Assembly: GCF_026410285.1 (NCBI RefSeq)
Contig: NZ_JAPMLP010000003.1
Span: 310,001 to 374,000 of the forward strand
Source of the DNA: Sulfitobacter sp. F26169L
GTDB lineage: Bacteria > Pseudomonadota > Alphaproteobacteria > Rhodobacterales > Rhodobacteraceae
Direction: 5' to 3'
DNA: 64,000 nucleotides
The notes beneath the pieces are model-generated. The model did not search any database. It was not told the DNA's origin and was given only the letters and a program-made list of their open reading frames with translations. A program made the position numbers and the translations under genes. Shown here in pieces: positions 8,545 through 17,029 of the stretch (position 1 is its first letter; each line of letters opens with the position of its first letter).

Positions 8545-8705
8545 GTTTCCATTCAGCCCCCCCGAAGCAAGCGCCAATGGACACGTTACCAACCTACGCC
8601 GCCCGCGATCTGACAGAGAACGGCGATCTGGCGCAGATCATTCTGGACGGCCAGACCTACACCCTGCGCATCACGCGGGCCGGCAAACTGATCCTGACGA
8701 AATGA
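8541..8705 (+). CDS. hemP: Hemin uptake protein HemP
   Basis: Small cytosolic protein, 54 aa from ATG 8541; an internal ATG at 8577 would give 42 aa. The core ARDLTENGDLAQIILDGQTY followed by LRITRAGKLILTK is the HemP/HmuP signature (ARxLxxG... YxLRxTRxGKLILTK). Family members are needed for heme uptake, and some act as activators of heme receptor genes. The ATG overlaps the stop of the upstream small gene, and its own stop overlaps the ATG of the downstream Cys-rich gene (8702-8705). Iron control is expected from the upstream boxes. It is short enough to be missed by length-filtered gene callers. Confidence 0.85.
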   Translation: MSFHSAPPKQAPMDTLPTYAARDLTENGDLAQIILDGQTYTLRITRAGKLILTK

Positions 8706-9181
8706 GTAGCGCGCAGGCCAAGCGCGGCGGCGCACCTGTCGGGCTGATTACCGAACTGGACAGCGTTGAGGCCGCCTCGGTGATTTATCTGCGTTTGTGG
8801 TGTGACGGCCCCGAGGCACAATCCCGTGTCTGGAGCGATTTCACAAACGGACTAGGTGCAGATCAGGGGCGTCAGGCATTCGAATCGTTTGAAGAGCTTT
8901 GCACGCTCTGCACCCGCTACGGGCGCAGACCGCTGATGCGCCATTCGGTGCAGTGCAAATGCCTCGGCGCGGACGAATCGTGCTTTGCCAATTTCATCGC
9001 AACCGCCACCTCGGGAGAGCGTGAAGACGCGATGTTGATCGCTACGCTGCTGGTGCGCCCTGATGTGGCCGGGATGGTTGCGTCCCTTGCGTCAAACTTT
9101 GGCCTTGCGCTCAAGCGAATGCACCTTCCCGCACCGCGCGACGTGGCCGCGCCCTGTCCCATGCCAAACACATATCACTAA
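8702..9181 (+). CDS. Cys-rich uncharacterised protein coupled to HemP
   Basis: 159 aa, starting at the ATG that overlaps the hemP stop. An upstream extension of this frame to 8414 exists but is out of frame with hemP and is not coding-like. The protein is soluble, with no signal peptide. Cysteines sit at 34, 67, 70, 85, 87, 94 and near the C-terminus, forming a CTLC and a CKC-x6-C cluster (QCKCLGADESC) that could bind iron, an Fe-S cluster, heme or zinc. The second half is helical and hydrophobic. I do not recognise a named domain. Twelve bases separate it from the imelysin gene. Its conserved-looking Cys pattern and operon position point to intracellular iron or heme handling (inference). 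Confidence 0.7.
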   Translation: MSSAQAKRGGAPVGLITELDSVEAASVIYLRLWCDGPEAQSRVWSDFTNGLGADQGRQAFESFEELCTLCTRYGRRPLMRHSVQCKCLGADESCFANFIATATSGEREDAMLIATLLVRPDVAGMVASLASNFGLALKRMHLPAPRDVAAPCPMPNTYH

Positions 9182-9193
9182 AAGGAATCCCAA

Positions 9194-10456
9194 ATGAACC
9201 GATCCCGCCTTCTTGCCACTGTCGCAATGCTGACTCTTGCCGCCCCGGCCTTCGCTGTCGAAAAATCCGAGGTGCTGGCCAATTATGCCGACATCGCCGC
9301 TGCAAAATATGAAGACAGCCTGATCACCGCCAAACGTCTGCAATCAGCCGTGAATTCGCTGGTGAACGCCCCGTCGGCAGAAAACCTGACCGCTGCGCGT
9401 CAGGCGTGGATCGCCGCGCGCGTCCCCTACCAGCAGACCGAGGTTTACCGTTTCGGAAACGCAATTGTGGATGACTGGGAAGGCAAGGTTAATGCATGGC
9501 CGCTGGACGAGGGTCTGATCGATTATGTCGATTCCTCCTATGGCGGGGCATCTGACGAAAACGAACTTGCGGCGCTCAACATCGTGGCGAACCCCGAATT
9601 CACCCTATCGGGCGCAGAAATCGACGCAACAAACATAACGCCGGAACTGCTGTCAGATACGTTGCACGAGGCCGATGGTGTCGAAGCGAACGTCGCTACG
9701 GGTTATCACGCAATTGAATTCCTACTGTGGGGGCAGGATCTGAATGGTCATGGTGATGGCGCGGGTGATCGCGCATGGACCGATTACGCAACGGGTGAAG
9801 AGTGCACAAACGGCAACTGTGACCGCCGCGGCGAATACCTGACCGCCGCAACCGATCTGCTGGTGTCCGATCTGGAATGGATGGTCACACAGTGGCAGGA
9901 TGACGGTGCAGCACGCACAACGCTGACCAGTGATGAAAACGCCGGACTGGCCGCGATCCTGACGGGCATGGGGTCCCTTTCCTATGGCGAACAGGCAGGC
10001 GAGCGGATGCGCCTTGGCCTGATGCTGAACGACCCCGAGGAAGAGCATGATTGTTTTTCCGACAACACCCACAACAGCCACTACTATGACGGTCTGGGTA
10101 TCCAGAATGTGTACCTGGGCGAATATGTGCGCATAGACGGGACAATGGTGTCCGGCGCATCCTTGTCGGACATGGTTGCACAGGCAGATGCCGCGCTGGA
10201 CGCGGAAATGCAGGGCAAACTGAGCACCACGATGATGGCGCTTGGCCGGATCAAAACTGCCGCCGAGGCGGGCTTTGCCTATGACCAGATGCTTGAGCGC
10301 GGCAACCAAGGCGGTGAAGCGCTGATCATGGGCGGAGTAAACGGCCTGACCGACCAGACCCGCTCGATCGAGCGTGTGGTCAGCACGCTTGAACTGGATC
10401 AGATCGGGTTTGAAGGTTCCGACAGTCTCGATAATCCAAACGCCGTATTCCAGTAA
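9194..10456 (+). CDS. IrpA-type imelysin (peptidase M75 family)
   Basis: Exported imelysin-family protein of 420 aa with a signal peptide (MNRSRLLATVAMLTLAAPAFA). Family members are iron-regulated periplasmic or outer-membrane proteins linked to iron uptake; protease activity is disputed. The hallmark GYHAIEFLLWG motif (GxHxxE) is intact with His about 172 and Glu about 175, and VYRFGNAIVDDWEGKVNAWP is typical of the IrpA/ICMP branch. A Cys pair at EECTNGNC may form a disulfide. It follows the Cys-rich HemP-linked gene and precedes an outer-membrane barrel protein, consistent with uptake of an iron source across the envelope. Confidence 0.9.
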   Translation: MNRSRLLATVAMLTLAAPAFAVEKSEVLANYADIAAAKYEDSLITAKRLQSAVNSLVNAPSAENLTAARQAWIAARVPYQQTEVYRFGNAIVDDWEGKVNAWPLDEGLIDYVDSSYGGASDENELAALNIVANPEFTLSGAEIDATNITPELLSDTLHEADGVEANVATGYHAIEFLLWGQDLNGHGDGAGDRAWTDYATGEECTNGNCDRRGEYLTAATDLLVSDLEWMVTQWQDDGAARTTLTSDENAGLAAILTGMGSLSYGEQAGERMRLGLMLNDPEEEHDCFSDNTHNSHYYDGLGIQNVYLGEYVRIDGTMVSGASLSDMVAQADAALDAEMQGKLSTTMMALGRIKTAAEAGFAYDQMLERGNQGGEALIMGGVNGLTDQTRSIERVVSTLELDQIGFEGSDSLDNPNAVFQ

Positions 10457-10521
10457 ATCAGGACCAACCAGCCAGCAGCAAATGCAAGCCACGTTGAACG
10501 AACTCTCTCAGGACAAATAGT

Positions 10522-11529
10522 ATGAAAAAGACGATACTCACCGCAGGACTATACGGCATTGCAGTGGCAGGTGCCTCCCCGGTCGCGGCGCAGGATGCGC
10601 GATTCACATGGGAAGGCAGCGTCGAAGTCGGCATCGACAGCACCGTGCGCGCAGATGATCCAAACGCCGAGATCACCGATACGTATCTGTCGGCAGAAGC
10701 CGCTTTCGAGGCAGCTTTGAGCGACCGCATCACCGCGTTTGGCGGGCTGACACTGGAATCCGTGACAGACGCCGGTGATGACCGCCAGTTTGATGATCTG
10801 GGCCTTTATGTAAACGAACTGGGTCTGCGGTTTGGCTTTGGCGAAACAGTGGTTTCGGTGGGTAAGCTGAGCCCTGTTTTTGCCGTGGCATGGGATGAGG
10901 CGCCCGGCTTTTACGGCACCGCACTTGCCGGAGATTACGAACTGGCCGAAATGATCGGTGTCACGGTCGACACACCTGTTGGCGCGGCTGGTGGTGTGTT
11001 GTCTTTTGCGGTGTTTTATGCCGACGACACAGCGCTGAGCGATAGTATCGGCACGAAACGGGGGCGCAATTCTGTTGCCGCTGGCGGTGTCGGCAACACC
11101 GGCAAGCTGAACAACGTATCCTTGCAGTACAGTCAAGAATTTGGCGATACGACAGCATGGATCGGCGCGCGGCATCTGTCGGCAGGTACGGGCGATACTT
11201 CCGATGAAACAGGGTACGTCGCAGGCGTGTCACATGATTTCGGCAACGGCCTGAGCATGATCGGCGAGCTGGCCCATTTCAATGGTGCCGGTGGCGCGGA
11301 TGGCAATGCGACCTATGCCACGCTGGGCGGAGCGTATGCGATGGATGACTGGACGTTTTCGGCCACTGCAACGCTAGTCGATACGCCCGCCGATACCGAC
11401 AGCATGATCGCACTGGGTGTTGACCACGCGATAACGGAAAACGTCGAAATAAATTTTGGCGTGGCACGTTTTGATGTCGGCGGTGAAAAATCCACGGCCG
11501 TCGGTCTGGCCGCAGTTGTGTCTTTCTAG
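10522..11529 (+). CDS. Porin-like outer-membrane beta-barrel protein
   Basis: 335 aa with a signal peptide ending near AQD (MKKTILTAGLYGIAVAGASP). The rest shows alternating polar/hydrophobic strands, many Gly and aromatic residues, no Cys, and a C-terminal Phe (AAVVSF), the usual signal for outer-membrane barrel insertion. It resembles alphaproteobacterial general porins of about 16 strands. A GGA-rich ribosome-binding region precedes ATG 10522. It lies 65 bases after the imelysin and 11 bases before bfd, so it may serve as the outer-membrane entry for the substrate of this iron operon (inference). The transported solute cannot be read from sequence. Confidence 0.8.
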   Translation: MKKTILTAGLYGIAVAGASPVAAQDARFTWEGSVEVGIDSTVRADDPNAEITDTYLSAEAAFEAALSDRITAFGGLTLESVTDAGDDRQFDDLGLYVNELGLRFGFGETVVSVGKLSPVFAVAWDEAPGFYGTALAGDYELAEMIGVTVDTPVGAAGGVLSFAVFYADDTALSDSIGTKRGRNSVAAGGVGNTGKLNNVSLQYSQEFGDTTAWIGARHLSAGTGDTSDETGYVAGVSHDFGNGLSMIGELAHFNGAGGADGNATYATLGGAYAMDDWTFSATATLVDTPADTDSMIALGVDHAITENVEINFGVARFDVGGEKSTAVGLAAVVSF

Positions 11530-11540
11530 GGGAAATCAGG

Positions 11541-11807
11541 ATGATTGTCTGCCACTGTCAAAACATCACCGACAAGGATATTCGTGCCACCATCGACTGG
11601 ATGCGCGCATCGGATGCGCAGACAATCATTACTCCGGGAAAATTATACCGCGCACTGGGCAAGGCCGCTGATTGCGGCGGCTGTATGCCGCTGTTCTTGG
11701 CAACCATGCGCGCTAGTCCTAACATGGAAGTCCCAATGCAACTCCGCAATCTAAGGCGTGGAACAACACAGGAAAACCCCGATGAACGGCGACAAGAAAG
11801 TTATTGA
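11541..11807 (+). CDS. bfd: Bacterioferritin-associated ferredoxin
   Basis: 88 aa [2Fe-2S] protein. The cluster ligands are visible as CHC near the N-terminus ([11 protein letters not shown]) and CGGC about 45 residues later, the BFD-like Fer2 pattern. Bfd donates electrons to bacterioferritin heme to release stored iron. The first 65 residues match the family; the last 23 (basic and polar) form an unusual tail that reads through the bfr ribosome-binding site. The gene overlaps bfr by 26 bases in another frame, which suggests tight translational coupling. Confidence 0.9.
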   Translation: MIVCHCQNITDKDIRATIDWMRASDAQTIITPGKLYRALGKAADCGGCMPLFLATMRASPNMEVPMQLRNLRRGTTQENPDERRQESY

Positions 11808-12267
11808 ATACCTCAACGATGCCCTGCGCAGCGAACTGACGGCGGTCAGCCAGTATTGGCTGCATTACCGTATGCAAGAGGACTGGGGCCTTGGCCATAT
11901 GGCAAAAAAATCGCGCGAGGAAAGCATCGAAGAGATGAACCACGCCGACAAGCTGATCGCGCGCATCCTTTTTCTGGGTGGTCATCCCAATCTGCAAAAA
12001 CTGGACCCGCTGCGCATTGGCCAGACGCCCAAAGAAACGCTCGAATGTGATCTGGCCGCAGAACATGGCGCACGTGATTTGTACATGGAAGCGCGCAAAC
12101 ACTGCGAAGCGGTCGGTGACTTTGTAACCAAAAACATCTTCGAGGAATTGTTGACTGACGAAGAAGGTCATATCGACTTCCTCGAAACACAACTCGACCT
12201 TGTCGAAAAGCTCGGTGAAGAAAAATATGCGCAGCTTAATGCATCCAAAATGGACGAAGCCGAATAA
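11782..12267 (+). CDS. bfr: Bacterioferritin
   Basis: 161 aa iron-storage protein that forms a 24-mer with heme between subunits. The alignment to E. coli Bfr is obvious by eye. Ferroxidase ligands Glu18, Glu51, His54, Glu94, Glu127 and His130 are present ([26 protein letters not shown]), as is heme-ligand Met52. I chose ATG 11782 ([13 protein letters not shown]), which gives the canonical N-terminus. It starts inside bfd and its 3' end overlaps the di-heme oxidoreductase by about 41 bases. Confidence 0.95.
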   Translation: MNGDKKVIEYLNDALRSELTAVSQYWLHYRMQEDWGLGHMAKKSREESIEEMNHADKLIARILFLGGHPNLQKLDPLRIGQTPKETLECDLAAEHGARDLYMEARKHCEAVGDFVTKNIFEELLTDEEGHIDFLETQLDLVEKLGEEKYAQLNASKMDEAE

Positions 12268-13792
12268 GGTTGCCCTGATCGCTGCGGTGGTCGGCACCGT
12301 TGCATTTGCCGACAGTCCTGCACAGAATTCTGTGCAGGGCCTTGACGAGCCGCATCTCGATATCATCCCCCGCACCGCCGCAGAGGCCAAGCGGATCGCT
12401 GCTGTCACCGCTCTGACAAACGACTTCACCAAACCTCAGAAGTTCGAGGAACGCCCTGCCGGCGCGGCAACAGTGCGCGTCACCAAGACCGCCGATGCGT
12501 TCTCGCACCCCTCGGGCAATATCACTTTCGAAGACGAGCTGACCTTCAAGGTTGGCAACGGATTGTTCCGCAAACTTTGGGTGTCCTCGCCCTCCTCCAC
12601 TCTGGCGTCAGACGGGTTGGGGCCGCTTTACAACGCGCGCTCGTGCCAGCGCTGCCACATCAAGGACGGGCGCGGCCATCCGCCGGAAAACGCCGACGAT
12701 AACGCCATTTCGATGTTTTTGCGTATTTCCGTTCCCGGCAATCCAGACGATGCCATTGCCGAAATCGAGGATTACATCGCCACAGCGCCCGATCCGACCT
12801 ATGGCACACAGTTGCAGGATTTCGCCGTTCAGGGGCATCCGTCAGAATACCGTCTCGACATAACTTACGAGGAGGAAACCGTCACGCTGGCGGATGGCAC
12901 GGAAATATCGCTGCGCCACCCGACCTATACCGCCGCCGACCTTGGCTATGGCCCGCTACACCCTGATGCAATGCTTAGCCCGCGCATCGCCCCCCAGATG
13001 ATCGGCCTTGGCCTGCTGGAGGTGATCCCCGCCGCCGATATTCTAGCAGGCGCTGATCCAGATGATCGCGACGGAGATGGTATTTCGGGGCGGCCAAACA
13101 TCGTCTGGTCCGCCGTGCATGACCAGCCGATGCTGGGCCGTTTCGGGCTGAAGGCGGGCAATGCGACAATCCTCGAACAATCGGCAAGCGCGTTTGCCGG
13201 TGACATCGGCATTTCCTCCCCGATCTTCCCTGCGGGCAGCGGCGAATGCACCACCCCGCAAACCGATTGCCAAGCTGCTGTTCACGGCGACGGGGATGAT
13301 CGTGTTTACGAAATTGACGCCGAAGGTCTGGACCTTGTGACCTTCTACAGCCGCAACCTTGGTGTGCCTGCGCGGCGCGGGGTGGACGGCCCGAAGGTTT
13401 TGCGCGGTAAGGAAGTGTTTTACCAGACCGGATGCACCTCGTGCCACACGCCCAGTTTCGTCACCCACCGATTGAACGACCAGCCCGAACAGAGCTTTCA
13501 ACTGATCTGGCCGTTCACCGATATGTTGCTGCACGATATGGGGCCTGCACTGGCCGACAACCGTCCCGAAGCGCGCGCAACCGCTCGGGAATGGCGCACG
13601 CCCCCGCTTTGGGGCATCGGGCTGACACAGCAGGTCAGTGGCCATACCTATTTCCTGCACGACGGTCGCGCGCGCTCGCTTCTGGAGGCGGTACTGTGGC
13701 ATGGTGGCGAAGCGCAACCGCACCGTGATAGGGTGATCGAAATGCCGACAGCCGATCGCGAGGCGCTGATCGCGTATCTGGAGAGTTTATGA
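12227..13792 (+). CDS. Di-heme oxidoreductase, DUF1111 (DHOR) family
   Basis: Periplasmic c-type cytochrome of about 521 aa. A short basic N-terminus and hydrophobic stretch ([15 protein letters not shown]) form a signal peptide. Two heme-binding sites are CQRCH (Cys about 140) and CTSCH (about 403), as in the DUF1111 'thiol oxidoreductase' family. I prefer ATG 12227, preceded by GGTGAAG; ATG 12239 is an alternative. The start lies inside bfr. Family members sit beside imelysins in many proteobacteria and are thought to change the redox state of iron or copper in the periplasm; the reaction is not established. The stop overlaps the next ATG (ATGA). Confidence 0.88.
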   Translation: MRSLMHPKWTKPNKVALIAAVVGTVAFADSPAQNSVQGLDEPHLDIIPRTAAEAKRIAAVTALTNDFTKPQKFEERPAGAATVRVTKTADAFSHPSGNITFEDELTFKVGNGLFRKLWVSSPSSTLASDGLGPLYNARSCQRCHIKDGRGHPPENADDNAISMFLRISVPGNPDDAIAEIEDYIATAPDPTYGTQLQDFAVQGHPSEYRLDITYEEETVTLADGTEISLRHPTYTAADLGYGPLHPDAMLSPRIAPQMIGLGLLEVIPAADILAGADPDDRDGDGISGRPNIVWSAVHDQPMLGRFGLKAGNATILEQSASAFAGDIGISSPIFPAGSGECTTPQTDCQAAVHGDGDDRVYEIDAEGLDLVTFYSRNLGVPARRGVDGPKVLRGKEVFYQTGCTSCHTPSFVTHRLNDQPEQSFQLIWPFTDMLLHDMGPALADNRPEARATAREWRTPPLWGIGLTQQVSGHTYFLHDGRARSLLEAVLWHGGEAQPHRDRVIEMPTADREALIAYLESL

Positions 13793-14805
13793 GACAGTTT
13801 TTATTTGCCACTGCTGTGGCGTTTACCCCCGTCACGACCACGGCCCAAGAGGCGGATCCGACAATCAGCCGTGTTGTAAACGATCTTATCCTGCCCAAAT
13901 TCGAAAACCTTGCGGTTAGTGCCGCGCAGATGGCAACCACCGCGGCAGATGATTGTACGCCTGCATCCACGGCGCTGCGCACGGCCTATTCGGATGCGTT
14001 TGATGCATGGATATCGGCCAGCCATTTGCGTTTTGGCCCGACCGAAGTGGCGGATCGCGCCTTTGCGCTGGCGTTCTGGCCGGACAGTCGGGGCGCAACG
14101 CCGCGCGCACTGTCCGCGCTGATCACCGAAAAGGATCGCGCAATCACATCACCCGACGCGTACGCACAGGTTTCGATCGCCGCGCGCGGGTTTTATGCGA
14201 TGGAATTTCTGGTTTTTGATGAAACGCTCGCCAGCTTGGGCGATCCTGACGATCATTGCGCATTGATGCGGACCGTCACCGCAGACATCGCAACAACCAG
14301 TGCCGCGATCTTTGAGGATTGGAAAACAGATTACGCTGCGCGCTTGCTGGCGCCTGATGCGAGCGGGACTTATCGGTCTGACGAAGAGGTTCTGCAAGAA
14401 CTTTTCAAAGCCCTGACGACGGGTTTGCAATTCACCTCGCAGACACGCCTTGGCCGCCCGCTTGGCACGTTTGATCGCCCCCGCCCCACCCGTGCGGAGA
14501 GCTGGCGTTCAGGCCGTTCGGCCCGTCATGTCGATCTCAGCCTAGCGGCGCTTCGTGATCTCGCCAGCCTTCTGGCAACCGACAATCTCGCGCTGGCGGC
14601 AGAAATCGACGCGAAATTTGCCAAAGCGCTTGATCAGCTATCTCAACTGGACGATCCCGTTTTTGCTGGGGTGGCCCAGCCGCAAAGCCGCATCAGGGTC
14701 GAGGCGCTTCAGCAATCGGTTGACGATATCCGCGCGATTGTACGTGACGAACTGGGGCCGACCCTTGGCGTGGCGGCGGGTTTCAACTCGCTCGACGGGG
14801 ATTGA
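13789..14805 (+). CDS. Second imelysin-like protein
   Basis: 338 aa, exported (signal peptide [20 protein letters not shown]). This is the shorter imelysin-like branch found next to DUF1111 proteins. The position of the GxHxxE motif reads RGFYAMEFLVFD, so the His is replaced by Tyr while the Glu is kept, as in imelysin-like relatives that are not expected to be metallopeptidases. Other family blocks include RTAYSDAFDAWISASHLRFG. Start and stop are tightly packed: ATGA with the di-heme gene, and zero gap to DUF1513. A role in periplasmic iron binding or sensing is inferred. Confidence 0.85.
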   Translation: MRQFLFATAVAFTPVTTTAQEADPTISRVVNDLILPKFENLAVSAAQMATTAADDCTPASTALRTAYSDAFDAWISASHLRFGPTEVADRAFALAFWPDSRGATPRALSALITEKDRAITSPDAYAQVSIAARGFYAMEFLVFDETLASLGDPDDHCALMRTVTADIATTSAAIFEDWKTDYAARLLAPDASGTYRSDEEVLQELFKALTTGLQFTSQTRLGRPLGTFDRPRPTRAESWRSGRSARHVDLSLAALRDLASLLATDNLALAAEIDAKFAKALDQLSQLDDPVFAGVAQPQSRIRVEALQQSVDDIRAIVRDELGPTLGVAAGFNSLDGD

Positions 14806-15894
14806 ATGGCACCGTTAAACGCACCACGTCGCAAATTCCTCGGCGGTTTGCTAGCGGCGGGGCTGATCCCGCAACCCACGTGGGCGGATGCAGGCGCACC
14901 TGTTTTTCTATCGGCCGCCGCAAGCGCGGAGGGGGCGTTTTTTCTGTGCGGCATTGATGCGGCGTTGCAAGAGCGGTTCCGCATCCCCCTGCCATCGCGC
15001 GGACACGCAGCGGCGGCCCATCCCACCCGCCCCGAAGCGGTTGCGTTTGCGCGCCGCCCCGGCACGTTTGCTGTGGTCATCGACTGTGTGACAGGACAGC
15101 AAAGAGCTACGCTCCACTCACCACAGGGGCGGCATTTTTACGGGCACGGCACCTTTTCCGCTGATGGCAAATATCTGTTCACAACCGAAAATGATTATGA
15201 GGCGGGTCAGGGCCGGATCGGCGTCTGGGATGCGACGCGCGGTTACAGACGCATTGACGAATGGGCCAGCGGCGGCATCGGCCCTCATGATATCAAGCGT
15301 TTAGCGAACAGGGATACGCTGGTTGTTGCAAACGGCGGGATTGATACGCATCCCGACAGCGGCCGCACCAAGCTGAACATCTCGACCATGCGCCCGAACC
15401 TCGCCTATATTGAAGGTGGCGAAGTTGTTGAAACTGCGTCACTGCCGGATGACATGCACAAAAATTCCATCCGGCACCTGGCGGTTGACCGCTACGGCAC
15501 CGTGGCCTTTGGCATGCAATGGCAAGGCGACACTGCCGTAGCGGCACTGGTGGGCACCCATCAGCGCGGGCGTGGGATATCCTTGATGAAGGCACCTGCC
15601 CCTGATGTGCGCGCGCTGAACAGTTACATCGGCAGCATTGCCTATTCCGATGGCGGGCATATCATCGCCGTCACCTCACCACGCGGCGGCGTGGTGCAAT
15701 TTTATGACGCGCAAACGGGGCGATTAATCAGCGCGACGCAGTTGACAGATGTAAGCGGGGTGTTTAGCCTGGGTCCCCGTTTCGCCGTCACATCCGGCAC
15801 CGGAGAGATACACACGGCCAGCCCAGTCGGAAACGTCTTTGCAAGCCGCTCCGATTTGCGCTGGGACAACCATCTTGTGCCGATCACGTCATAG
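14806..15894 (+). CDS. DUF1513 exported beta-propeller-like protein
   Basis: 362 aa starting immediately after the second imelysin. The N-terminus has a twin-arginine type signal (PRRKFLGGLLAAGLIP), implying folded export. The body has repeated blade-like blocks (GHGTFSADGKYLFTTEND, HLAVDRYGTVAFG, SIAYSDGGHIIAVTSPRGG), consistent with a seven-bladed propeller. DUF1513 genes regularly close the imelysin-DUF1111-imelysin cluster in proteobacteria. Function unknown; probably a periplasmic partner of the di-heme protein. No clear terminator follows before the convergent comE. Confidence 0.88.
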   Translation: MAPLNAPRRKFLGGLLAAGLIPQPTWADAGAPVFLSAAASAEGAFFLCGIDAALQERFRIPLPSRGHAAAAHPTRPEAVAFARRPGTFAVVIDCVTGQQRATLHSPQGRHFYGHGTFSADGKYLFTTENDYEAGQGRIGVWDATRGYRRIDEWASGGIGPHDIKRLANRDTLVVANGGIDTHPDSGRTKLNISTMRPNLAYIEGGEVVETASLPDDMHKNSIRHLAVDRYGTVAFGMQWQGDTAVAALVGTHQRGRGISLMKAPAPDVRALNSYIGSIAYSDGGHIIAVTSPRGGVVQFYDAQTGRLISATQLTDVSGVFSLGPRFAVTSGTGEIHTASPVGNVFASRSDLRWDNHLVPITS

Positions 15895-15924
15895 AAAGGC
15901 CGCACGATCCTGCACCCCCCTCGG

Positions 15925-16479
15925 TTATGCGCTCACAGCTTTCATAAAACGGTCACGGATCACGACAGGGTCCATGGTGATCACGGGCACCTTGACGTTG
16001 CCGCTATCGCATTTGCACACGATTACGGTCATCTTTTTGCTGTCAATCGCCGCTTGCAGCACCCTACCCGTATCCACATCCCGACACACGACAACGTTCT
16101 CGCAGCCGCAGGCCTCGGCCACTTTTTCCAATCTGGTCTTTTTGCCCGCATAGGTCGGCTGGTCACCGGTGGAGCCATAGGAGCCGTTGTCGATGATCAG
16201 CAGGATATAGTTGTCCGCGACATTGTTGGCGATCGTGGGAAGCGTACCGAGGTTGGTCAAAACCGAGCCGTCACCGTCAATCGAGATCACCGTTTTGGAC
16301 TGCGACAGCGCAAGCCCCAGCCCGATCGAGGACGCAAGCCCCATGGTGCCAAGCATATAAAAATTGCTGGGCTGGTCATCGATCATGTGAAGCTCTTGAG
16401 ACGGTAGACCGATGTTACAGACAACCAGATGTTCGCGAAGTATTGGCGCGATATCGCGCAGGATTTCAGAACGTATCAT
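15925..16479 (-). CDS. comE: Sulfopyruvate decarboxylase, beta subunit
   Basis: 184 aa thiamine-diphosphate-binding half of sulfopyruvate decarboxylase, which converts 3-sulfopyruvate to sulfoacetaldehyde and CO2. The TPP motif GDGSVLTNLG with a later NGSYGSTGD is intact. ATG 16479 overlaps the comD stop (ATGA). Phosphonopyruvate decarboxylase is a close homologue, but the split alpha/beta arrangement and the adjoining hpsN favour sulfopyruvate. Together with HpsN it places the cluster in C3-organosulfonate degradation. Confidence 0.85.
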   Translation of the reverse strand: MIRSEILRDIAPILREHLVVCNIGLPSQELHMIDDQPSNFYMLGTMGLASSIGLGLALSQSKTVISIDGDGSVLTNLGTLPTIANNVADNYILLIIDNGSYGSTGDQPTYAGKKTRLEKVAEACGCENVVVCRDVDTGRVLQAAIDSKKMTVIVCKCDSGNVKVPVITMDPVVIRDRFMKAVSA

Positions 16480-16982
16480 TGATCTCCGTAGCCTCCCCAG
16501 AAATTTGCATCGGTCAGGATTGCCACCGGTTTGTTGCACATAAATGTATATTTCAGAATCGCGTCGAATTCCGCGACATCGGATTGGTGATGGAAATGGT
16601 AGGTCGGGATTTTCATCTCGGCCAGCAGTGCCTTGGTATGCACCGCCATTTCCACCTGACAGGCGACAGGCTCGCGCAGTTCGCCGCGATAGGAAATGAT
16701 CATCGGCAGCGGCATCCGGTAGTATTGGATCAGGGTTGCCAAGGTGTTGATTGTTACCCCGATTGCCGTGTTCTGCATGATGATCGCAGGGCGTTTGCCG
16801 CCCATATATGCGCCTGCGCACAGGCCCATCCCCTCGTCCTCCTTGTTGGAGGGAATGTGGAAAATCTCGTCCCGCGCCTCGACCTCCTTGATCACACCGG
16901 CCAGTTGTTTGCACGGCACGGTAGTCACAAAAGAAATGTCGTTGACGACAAGATCATCGGTGATCTTCTTGTCGATATTCAT
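16476..16982 (-). CDS. comD: Sulfopyruvate decarboxylase, alpha subunit
   Basis: 168 aa Pyr-domain subunit partnering ComE. The sequence FVTTVPCKQLAGVIKEV, PSNKEDEGMGLCAGAYMGGK and AIIMQNTAIGVTINTLATL shows the TPP-family pyrimidine domain with its activating Glu (KEDEG). A good ribosome-binding site (GGAAAGG) precedes the ATG. It starts 47 bases after hpsN and overlaps comE. Confidence 0.87.
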   Translation of the reverse strand: MNIDKKITDDLVVNDISFVTTVPCKQLAGVIKEVEARDEIFHIPSNKEDEGMGLCAGAYMGGKRPAIIMQNTAIGVTINTLATLIQYYRMPLPMIISYRGELREPVACQVEMAVHTKALLAEMKIPTYHFHHQSDVAEFDAILKYTFMCNKPVAILTDANFWGGYGDQ

Positions 16983-17029
16983 GTTTTGTTGGCCTTTCCG
17001 GAATTGATCAATTTATTCTAGGTTGCAGT

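Noticed and set aside
8414-9181. Single 255-aa gene covering the HemP region
   Set aside because: The first 96 codons are a different frame across two better-supported small genes; the real start is the ATG overlapping the hemP stop at 8702.
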